From positions 1 through 27,689 of the IMG/VR virus record IMGVR_UViG_3300007346_000170: a stretch of DNA of 27,689 bases. One strand, given 5' to 3'. The position numbers and the translations under genes are program-made. The DNA is from a virus. This document shows positions 21,991-27,689 of the stretch, piece by piece (within the stretch, counting starts at the first letter, position 1; each line of letters starts with the position of its first letter). The notes under the pieces are model-generated. The model worked only from the letters and a program-made list of their open reading frames with translations, did no database searches and was not told where the DNA came from.

Positions 21991-22646
21991 CAGAAGAGCT
22001 TGCCGGGATTTTGGAAACCTACCGTGGTGCCGAAAACACCAGGGACTGTGGGGACCTGAAGAGCACTGCGAAGCAATTGCTCCACGATGTTCTCCTTTAC
22101 GCTGCCGAGTAACGATTCAGCACGTTGCTTACGCTGTGCAGTCGTCGTCGGATTCTTGGCAACGGGAGCAACTGGGGCTTGGCCACCAAACTCTGCTGGA
22201 ACGTCGCCCAGGACCCGCTGTGCGTTGGCGTAGTAATCCCCGCCTTTTTTGAAACGGGGCAGCATCGATTGGACTGATGTTCCAAACGAATCTTCCGCCG
22301 TCAACGAAACATTGGGATTCCCACCTAATACGGTTGCATAGGCACGAGCGATACCCATGCCCGGCTTGTAGCCACGATCTTGAAAGTACTGAAGAACTGC
22401 TGGCATTTGACCGGCTCTGGTTTGAGGGCCAGAGATTCCGTATAGCTGCTGCTCATTCTGTCCAAATTGGATCAGACCTTTATGGCGATTGCCAGCACCA
22501 CCCACAATGTTGGGGTCCATGTTCGGACCGGCTTCCAAGGAAAGGAAGGCGCCGAATTCGTAAGGATCTAAACCAAGGCGCTTGGCACCTTGCAAGATTG
22601 CCATACGTTCTTCTGGGGGAAGAATTCCGACTCTTTTAGGTGCCAT
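21990..22646 (-). CDS. Virion transglycosylase-like protein
   Basis: A 218-residue protein. The start at 22646 is fixed by a perfect AAGGAGGG at normal spacing and a TAATG overlap; a longer frame to 22712 is not needed. Residues 23-70 fit a lysozyme-like/transglycosylase fold: GLDPYEFGAFLSLEAGPNMDPNIVGGAGNRHKGLIQFG, with Glu38 as the probable catalytic acid and the GLIQF motif of lytic transglycosylases. The C-terminal half is Ala/Pro/Gln-rich. Such virion enzymes open the wall locally during DNA entry. Confidence 0.78.
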   Translation of the reverse strand: MAPKRVGILPPEERMAILQGAKRLGLDPYEFGAFLSLEAGPNMDPNIVGGAGNRHKGLIQFGQNEQQLYGISGPQTRAGQMPAVLQYFQDRGYKPGMGIARAYATVLGGNPNVSLTAEDSFGTSVQSMLPRFKKGGDYYANAQRVLGDVPAEFGGQAPVAPVAKNPTTTAQRKQRAESLLGSVKENIVEQLLRSALQVPTVPGVFGTTVGFQNPGKLF

Positions 22647-23929
22647 TACTGGACCCTCCTTTTCATCTTTTCGAGAAGGCTGTACGCAAGTCCAGGATTC
22701 GCCTGAGCCCATTGATTCAAGGCTTCGGTCGTCATCCCTTTCGCACCTCCAAGATCTTGCAGCTGTTGCTGCAGTACTCCACCCTTCAGTAAGCTCCTAC
22801 CCAATTGCTGCTGGCCCTCATAGAAGGAAGAAAGGGGGACACTTGTAGGAGCAGCGTACTGCTGAGCAGCATTAAGTACTTCTTGAGAGAGTGCGCGTTG
22901 TTGAACATTTTCACGTAATGCGGGAACACCGGCCCCGTTAGATCTCGTCCCAGGTGCTACAGGAGCAGCGGGAGGAATCTGTCGTCCGGCACGCCCGTCA
23001 ATCACCCCTGGAGGAGGGGGAAGAACGGGAGCTGGCGGCGGAGTGCCACCAGCAGGAATTGGAGGACCATATTGTTCGGAACCGCGTGCTCGATCACTGT
23101 TCTCAATCTGCGCTTGACGGCTTACGCGCCGAAGCATGTCATCTTTTGACGAGTAACCTAAGCGCTGCCAATTATCGTAAGGATTTTCCGACTGAGGAGT
23201 AGAGCCTTCTAATTGAGTTAATCCAACAATCGTTCCAGCAACTGATGTGGGAGCAACAAGTGATTGCGCCCAGCCGGGCATTGAACCTAAAACAGGAACG
23301 CGAGCAAACGCAGAAGATGGTTGTAAATAAGGTGCTGCAGCAGTACCAAGACTCCTAAACATGCTGCCAACTTGACCAAAACCAGATTGGCCACTTAAAG
23401 CGCGAGCTGCTTTTTCAGTAGTCCCACCAAACTGTTTGATGAATTCGCGACGAGCTGCTGGATCACGAGCAAATTGACCACCTGTTTGGATTGCGGTTTG
23501 CAATGGATTAGTCAGAACAGACTGACCAGCACGCAGAGCGTCACCAATGACAGGGGCACGCAAGGCGCCTTCAGCTGTCTGAGTAACTGTACGAGAAAGC
23601 TGTGGAGCAATACCCGCCGCTTCTTGAATGGCACGATTAACCATGCCAGTTTGAACGTTACGAGCTAAACCAGCTGGTGCATTGGTAATATCAGAGATCA
23701 TCCCCGTGAAGCGAGTAGGGATGTTTCCAAAATTAGGGCCAGAGAAGGCCTGTGGCAATGGCTTCTGAAGCACGCGTTCAGCCTGACCTGCTAATGCGCG
23801 GTAAGTCTGAGGATTAGTTACCTGATCAGTAACAGACTTTAAAGCAGGTGCTGCTTTGGCGCCAAAGCCCTGCACTGCCTTTAGTACTTGAGGATTTGAT
23901 TGAGCAAATTGCCTAAGAAATTTCCACAT
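22646..23929 (-). CDS. Ala/Gln-rich internal virion protein candidate (427 aa)
   Basis: A 427-residue protein rich in Ala, Gln, Gly and Pro. Residues 1-220 look helical and amphipathic; residues 290-345 are Pro-rich (for example PPPAPVLPPPPGV), and the C-terminus is helical again. There is no enzyme motif. It is coupled by TAATG overlaps to both neighbours, the connector-like protein before it and the transglycosylase-like protein after it, an arrangement like the internal core proteins of podoviruses, which are ejected with the DNA. That comparison is by composition and place only. Confidence 0.78.
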   Translation of the reverse strand: MWKFLRQFAQSNPQVLKAVQGFGAKAAPALKSVTDQVTNPQTYRALAGQAERVLQKPLPQAFSGPNFGNIPTRFTGMISDITNAPAGLARNVQTGMVNRAIQEAAGIAPQLSRTVTQTAEGALRAPVIGDALRAGQSVLTNPLQTAIQTGGQFARDPAARREFIKQFGGTTEKAARALSGQSGFGQVGSMFRSLGTAAAPYLQPSSAFARVPVLGSMPGWAQSLVAPTSVAGTIVGLTQLEGSTPQSENPYDNWQRLGYSSKDDMLRRVSRQAQIENSDRARGSEQYGPPIPAGGTPPPAPVLPPPPGVIDGRAGRQIPPAAPVAPGTRSNGAGVPALRENVQQRALSQEVLNAAQQYAAPTSVPLSSFYEGQQQLGRSLLKGGVLQQQLQDLGGAKGMTTEALNQWAQANPGLAYSLLEKMKRRVQ

Positions 23930-24390
23930 TATCGCCAGTTCTCCATTAGGTAAATACGAGAGCCAACAGCAGTGTCAGCGGGTCCAGGTAAAGCCTGAAT
24001 AAATTCAGCGCCGGAGCGTTCGTAACGATAACGAGCCTGGAACGGATCTTTATAGTTAGGAACGTAGAGGATGCCAGCAAGTCGGTTGGTTTCATAGAGA
24101 TAAATCTCGTCCCAAACCTTCAGTGCCTCTTTGGCATTGCTGGAGCGAATCGTACGATCCACGTCACCCAGGATAGTTTCCAACCGGGTGGAAGGAGAGC
24201 TGGCAACCTCGGTCTTCTTCTCAGCCGTATCACAACGGCCGATCTGAATAATAATTTTATCGTAGAAGTACGAGTCGGGAACCGTATTCATTGCTTCTTC
24301 CAGACGGGCATAGTCACCCGCTGGCACAGAAACAGTGAAGTAGCCCAGGTGATACCTGACCCTACTTTTGTCAAAGTCAGATAACTGCAC
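23929..24390 (-). CDS. Head-tail connector/neck-like protein
   Basis: A 153-residue protein starting at GTG (24390), with GGAAGG 6 bases upstream. LSDFDKSRVRYHLGYFTVSVPAGD at the N-terminus, the ILGDVDRTI segment and GPADTAVGSRIYLMENW at the end are of a kind common in cyanophage neck proteins as I remember them; the precise family is not certain. It lies between the M23 peptidase and the internal protein candidate. A role in joining head and tail is an inference from context. Confidence 0.7.
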   Translation of the reverse strand: MQLSDFDKSRVRYHLGYFTVSVPAGDYARLEEAMNTVPDSYFYDKIIIQIGRCDTAEKKTEVASSPSTRLETILGDVDRTIRSSNAKEALKVWDEIYLYETNRLAGILYVPNYKDPFQARYRYERSGAEFIQALPGPADTAVGSRIYLMENWR

Positions 24391-24429
24391 TTCTACCTTC
24401 CAGCATCAACTCATTATAGTTGCAGCTAA

Positions 24430-25194
24430 TCAAAAGAGATTTCCACCCAGGAACTGACCGGTTGCCAGGGATCCACCTTGGATATACGGGTCTTCACTCA
24501 TGAACTTGCCAAGGAAGTTTTGAGGAGTTAAAGCTTGGCTAATAGCGTTGCCGATAAGGGCTTCTGATAACTGTTTTGAAAGACTCTTGGGCTTTTCTTT
24601 GCGTCCTTCGACTGCTTCAAGAAGAGCATCAACAAGTCGACCTGTATTGTCTTGCTGCTGCACAAAAGCAGTCGCAAGTGCCCCAAGGGATGAATCCGTG
24701 CTGGGTTGGTCTGGTGTGCTCTTGCGTGTCGTAGCAGCACCAGGTAGCTCACTCAGGTGGAATGTCTCAAGTTCGTAGCCACTTGGTAGACGTAGCGCAG
24801 AAACATTACCAGCACCTCCTAGACCGGCATGCGTGCTTACAGACCCTTGGCCAAGAAAGCGTAGTTGAGTTCCAGAGGGCAAAGCATAGTCTTCTCCGGA
24901 GTGCATCCTGCGATCACCATGGACAGGATGAACTTCTCGCATTCCAAAAGCGCTTCCACCTGTAGGTGGTTGCATATAAGGAGCAGAGACGAAATTCCCG
25001 TCTTGCCCTTTGGTATACATGTTGACCCACTGCTCGGATCCTGGAACCCGATACTGCAGGTACTGGCCGACATCTGTACGTGCAGTAGAGAACGGAATCT
25101 CTTTACCGTCTTTCGTTAGTTTGAAATGGAAATGTTCACCGGTTACATCACCAGTGGCGCCTTGTCTACCTAAATAAAGTGCGGGGCCAGCCAT
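24430..25194 (-). CDS. M23-type zinc metallopeptidase with permuted motif order
   Basis: A 254-residue protein with AAAAGG ahead of the ATG. Residues 83-150 form most of an M23 (LytM) domain: FGMREVHPVHG, then HSGED (H98 and D102, the HxxxD zinc motif), a GxG-rich turn and FHLS (H146). The HxH motif that normally closes the domain, within GxxTGxHLHFE, is instead at the N-terminus: VTGEHFHFKLTKDG (17-30), H21 and H23. All expected metal and catalytic residues exist, but in permuted order. Residues 160-254 are helical. Peptidases of this type cut peptide crosslinks in the wall; in the virion block it probably aids DNA entry. Confidence 0.8.
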   Translation of the reverse strand: MAGPALYLGRQGATGDVTGEHFHFKLTKDGKEIPFSTARTDVGQYLQYRVPGSEQWVNMYTKGQDGNFVSAPYMQPPTGGSAFGMREVHPVHGDRRMHSGEDYALPSGTQLRFLGQGSVSTHAGLGGAGNVSALRLPSGYELETFHLSELPGAATTRKSTPDQPSTDSSLGALATAFVQQQDNTGRLVDALLEAVEGRKEKPKSLSKQLSEALIGNAISQALTPQNFLGKFMSEDPYIQGGSLATGQFLGGNLF

Positions 25195-25220
25195 ATCCTT
25201 TTATTTTTGATTTTAAGACA

Positions 25221-25244
25221 AGAAAACCCCCGGTTTCCCAGGGG
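25221..25244 (-). terminator. Rho-independent terminator with GAAA tetraloop
   Basis: On the minus strand CCCCTGG and CCGGGGG pair over 7 bp (one T-G wobble) around a GAAA loop, followed by TTTTCTTGTCTT. It stands after the HhH gene and before the M23 gene, so it would separate capsid genes from the following genes, probably by partial termination. Confidence 0.75.
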
Positions 25245-25262
25245 CCTTCCAGAGGAGATGAA

Positions 25263-25691
25263 TCAAACTCTGATTAGGTCAGCTGCAAGAACGGCGTCCC
25301 AATCAACCCGTTTGATTTGTTTAAGTTGCTCGAGATTATTGAACCTTTCACCCGATAAGGACATTTGCAGGTCTTTAATCTCGCGAGCGGTTTTCAGACC
25401 AATGCCTTTAATATGATCTGCGATCATCTGGGCGGTGGCCGAATTGATGTTCAAACGAGTATCGGGTGGGAAAGAACGAGGCTCCTCTTGGGCTGCCTTG
25501 TCCTTTACTTGAAGCGTTTGAACTTTCTTGGTTGCTGCCTCGTCAGGAGTCAGTTCAGTTTTGTAAGCGGTGAAAAGGCGACCGTCTTGGTCTTCAACCA
25601 TGAACCAGTCGCCGTTATCCCATTCACTTACTACTTTGACTCGTGCCCCTGTTTTCTTGTGTTGATACAGGGGCGAAGCAGTTGTAGACAT
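25263..25691 (-). CDS. Helix-hairpin-helix protein of the head operon
   Basis: A 142-residue protein. Residues 7-46 look like a small SH3-like beta barrel (KKTGARVKVVSEWDNGDWFMVEDQDG). Residues 79-128 form a ComEA-type helix-hairpin-helix: LNINSATAQMIADHIKGIGLKTAREIKDL, the GERFNNLEQLKQI sequel being typical. HhH folds bind DNA backbones without sequence preference. In a capsid operon it may hold DNA near the portal or act in head completion. It follows the decoration-like gene across a short gap with a hairpin. Confidence 0.83.
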   Translation of the reverse strand: MSTTASPLYQHKKTGARVKVVSEWDNGDWFMVEDQDGRLFTAYKTELTPDEAATKKVQTLQVKDKAAQEEPRSFPPDTRLNINSATAQMIADHIKGIGLKTAREIKDLQMSLSGERFNNLEQLKQIKRVDWDAVLAADLIRV

Positions 25692-25714
25692 AGGACCATT
25701 GTTTATCTGGTCCT
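25692..25714. repeat. Hairpin at the start of the HhH gene
   Basis: AGGACCA (25692-25698) and TGGTCCT (25708-25714) are perfect 7-base inverted arms with a 9-base loop, ending directly at the ATG of the HhH gene. The minus-strand transcript would fold just ahead of the start, with its only AGGA in the arm. There is no T run, so a translation-control or RNA-processing hairpin is more likely than a terminator. Confidence 0.55.
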
Positions 25715-25726
25715 AGTTTACATCAA

Positions 25727-26524
25727 TCAGCTAACAGTGCGACCGAGCAGGTAACCGTCGATGTCCTCGTAGCCAGGGGCGGTATCAGGCTGCAGATAGC
25801 AGACTTCAACCACGAAGTAACCCTTACGGTTAGCGGCAGAGTCAGCATCAGAGATGTACCAGCCACCAGAGGTGGAGGTGCCGGTGGTGGTGCCACGGGC
25901 GTACACCTTGAAGGTGGTAGCAGCGGTCAGCTCCTTGTACACGCCGGAAGCGTCCACACCAGCGGCGCCGGTAGCGGTCAGGATCGGCAGTTCGCTATAA
26001 GCAGCGGAGGTACCAGCGAGGAAGATTTCACCAGCTTGAGCACCAGACACGGTGGAGGTCAGGTTGGCCTGAGCCACAGCCTCACCAGCGCCAGTCACGG
26101 ACACAGGGCCGCTGGAGTCGCGACCGAAGGTGACCACGGTACCGGTGGCGGCGTACACACCAGAAGCTACGGTGCCGTCCCAACCGGAAGCCACGGAGAT
26201 GGTGGCACGGTAGACGTACACAGGCAGGGTGCTGTCGCCGGAAACCACCATGCCGGTGATGTCGGGGCGGGTGTCGTCATTCCGATAAGGGGAAGGAACG
26301 ATCACATTGCCGGTAGCAACTGCGCCACCACCAGAGGTGTTGGACACAGCCACGTAACCGCGCTGTTGGAAATACTTCCAGCCAGGGATGGCCAGGACGG
26401 CGGTGGGGCCGCCCTTGGAAGCATCGGTGCTACCGCTGTCGTTGGTATCAATGTTCTTGTACCAACCGTTCAGAGGCTCTGCCCAGTTACCCGGGAAGAT
26501 CTTTTTGGACGAAAGATAGGTCAT
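25727..26524 (-). CDS. Decoration-like/capsid-associated structural protein
   Basis: A 265-residue protein rich in Gly, Ala, Ser, Thr and Val, mostly beta strands, with AAGGAAAAG before the ATG at 26524. Residues 45-60 (AIPGWKYFQQRGYVAVS) begin the beta-rich core; the end reads GYEDIDGYLLGRTVS. It follows the major capsid candidate by 34 bases. Composition and position suggest a capsid decoration or tail-tube protein made in large amounts. Codon use (many GCN, GGT, ACC) fits high expression. Confidence 0.78.
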   Translation of the reverse strand: MTYLSSKKIFPGNWAEPLNGWYKNIDTNDSGSTDASKGGPTAVLAIPGWKYFQQRGYVAVSNTSGGGAVATGNVIVPSPYRNDDTRPDITGMVVSGDSTLPVYVYRATISVASGWDGTVASGVYAATGTVVTFGRDSSGPVSVTGAGEAVAQANLTSTVSGAQAGEIFLAGTSAAYSELPILTATGAAGVDASGVYKELTAATTFKVYARGTTTGTSTSGGWYISDADSAANRKGYFVVEVCYLQPDTAPGYEDIDGYLLGRTVS

Positions 26525-26558
26525 TTATCTTTTCCTTAAGGTTGACTATTTATGAATA

Positions 26559-27689
26559 TCAGACAGTGCCGTCGTCCTGGACAAAGCTGAAGGCGGTGGT
26601 CACGAAGTCCTTGTTGAGGATCTCGAAGCCAGCGTACAGTTGCCAGATCAGGATGATGAAGCGGCTGAAGTCGTCGTTGTTGTTGATGAGCACCTGAGCG
26701 TTAGGACCGCCGATACCCACGCCAACGGACTGAGGACCGAAGAAGTAACCCTGGGCCACTTCCTTGGAAGCGTAGCTAGAACCAGCGTCGAAGGAAGCAG
26801 TAACGTTCTTGGTCGGGAAGTTGGTCGACTCGAAGAACTTAACGCCTTCAAACTGAACGCCAGTAGGCATCACGGGCTCACCAGCCAGGAAGTAACCCTG
26901 ACCAGCTTGGGGACCCATGTAGAAGCTGGCGTTGTTGGGCATCATGGGGTTACCCAGATACATGCCCTGACCAGGGTTGCCAGCGTAGCGAGCAATCTCA
27001 CGGAAGTCGGTGTCACGACGCAGGTGCATCATGAAGGTGGGATCGCAGATGCAGCGATACAGACCATCCGAGAAGGTGGGGACGTTACGCTTACGCAGGT
27101 CCTTAACAATGTTCAGCAGGTCGGTGCGAACCTGAAACTGCTGCACTTCAGCGGCGTACTCAGCGGTGGTGTAAGACACGCGACCGGAGGAGTCCTTGGT
27201 CTTGCCGCCAGCGAAGTAGTAACCACCCTGGGTGGTAGAAGCGGCACCGTTGGCTTCGGCTTTGGAGAGTTCGTCAAGGAACACGCGGTCGCGCCAGCGG
27301 CGATAGTCGTCGAGCAGGGTCAGGCTGCCGATCGACTGGTGGAACATGTTCAGGTTACCGGTGTCCAGCAGCAGACGCTGGGCGGTAATCAGGGTTTCCC
27401 GAGCAATCTTGAAGGTGCTGGGCTGAGTGGGATCACCCGGGTCTGCAGGACCGGTGTACTCCTTAAGCACCACCAGGACTTTCTCCTTGGTGATGTTACG
27501 GCTGTTAGCGGTACCGATGGTTTGATCGGCAATACGCTCACGGCTGTCCTTAGTGCCGGGGGTTCCCCAGAACTTGTAGCGGTCCAGCTGAACGGTTTGA
27601 CCGGGCTGACGGGTGAAGTCGTGGACAACCACGGGCTCAACCGCCATTTCCGCGATGTAAGCAGGGTGGGGACGATAGAGTTCCGCACC
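26559..27689 (-). CDS. Major capsid protein candidate (partial, start outside the window)
   Basis: At least 376 residues: an ATG occurs at 27647, but the frame stays open to the window edge and the 14 extra codons read ELYRPHPAYIAEMAVEP, which looks like protein, so the true start is probably outside. The sequence has the mixed alpha/beta composition of an HK97-fold capsid protein, with an E-loop-like Gly/Gln-rich part and the strands GYFFGPQSVGVGIGG and FIILIWQLYAGFEILNKDFV near the end. Placement at the head of the virion operon and codon use typical of abundant genes support the call. No portal or scaffold is visible to confirm it. Confidence 0.7.
   Translation of the reverse strand, partial: GAELYRPHPAYIAEMAVEPVVVHDFTRQPGQTVQLDRYKFWGTPGTKDSRERIADQTIGTANSRNITKEKVLVVLKEYTGPADPGDPTQPSTFKIARETLITAQRLLLDTGNLNMFHQSIGSLTLLDDYRRWRDRVFLDELSKAEANGAASTTQGGYYFAGGKTKDSSGRVSYTTAEYAAEVQQFQVRTDLLNIVKDLRKRNVPTFSDGLYRCICDPTFMMHLRRDTDFREIARYAGNPGQGMYLGNPMMPNNASFYMGPQAGQGYFLAGEPVMPTGVQFEGVKFFESTNFPTKNVTASFDAGSSYASKEVAQGYFFGPQSVGVGIGGPNAQVLINNNDDFSRFIILIWQLYAGFEILNKDFVTTAFSFVQDDGTV

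Noticed and set aside
22646-22712. Longer start for the transglycosylase-like protein
   Set aside because: The extra residues lie in the preceding gene, and the AAGGAGGG plus TAATG at 22646 mark the real start.
26036-26539. A 167-codon plus-strand frame rich in Gly and His
   Set aside because: Antisense shadow of the decoration-like gene, caused by its GCC/ACC/GGT-rich codons.

Overview
This window looks like part of the genome of a tailed double-stranded DNA cyanophage. The evidence is its dense, overlapping, mostly colinear genes, a large block of virion genes, two peptidoglycan-lysis enzymes, several HNH genes and a strong candidate for the phycobilisome-degradation protein NblA. An nblA gene implies a cyanobacterial host that uses phycobilisomes, such as Synechococcus or a bloom-forming relative. 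No terminase, portal or DNA polymerase can be recognised here, so the phage family is not settled. The lack of a tape-measure gene, together with large internal-virion-like proteins, leans toward a podovirus-like or unusual particle.

Layout. 1-3219 (+): the tail of an unknown gene, a clear terminator, an HNH-like gene missing its usual catalytic His, a run of small overlapping genes ending in a holin-sized membrane protein, a second strong terminator, and an AT-rich free-standing HNH endonuclease. 3216-9215 (-): an endolysin (glucosaminidase plus C39-like peptidase), a fibre with a self-cleaving S74 chaperone tail, a small virion-like protein, a very repetitive fibre and a membrane protein. 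9269-11931 (+): a helix-turn-helix protein, two unknowns, a Dam-like methylase relative with an altered active site, dCTP deaminase and a small coiled-coil protein. 11928-14454: a mixed-strand zone with a DUF3310 protein in an unresolved reading-frame overlap, the nblA candidate, a T4-type lysozyme and small basic proteins.

14454-27689 (-): the virion block. From its promoter side it holds the major capsid candidate (cut by the window edge), a decoration-like protein, a helix-hairpin-helix protein, an M23 peptidase whose motifs are in permuted order, a connector-like protein, an internal protein, a muralytic transglycosylase-like protein, several structural proteins, and a 1117-residue protein. 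Inside this block sits an odd cassette at 17846-19063: an HNH endonuclease, a plus-strand excisionase-like HTH gene with an operator-like palindrome on its promoter, and a truncated tyrosine-recombinase-like gene that lacks catalytic residues, followed by a cluster of inverted repeats. It looks like a remnant of, or a regulatory spin-off from, an integration module.

Together the genes describe late assembly (virion block), entry through the wall (M23 and transglycosylase-like virion proteins), exit (two lysins and a holin candidate), nucleotide metabolism (dCTP deaminase) and takeover of host light harvesting (NblA). Chained stop/start overlaps (ATGA, TAATG) throughout suggest translational coupling.
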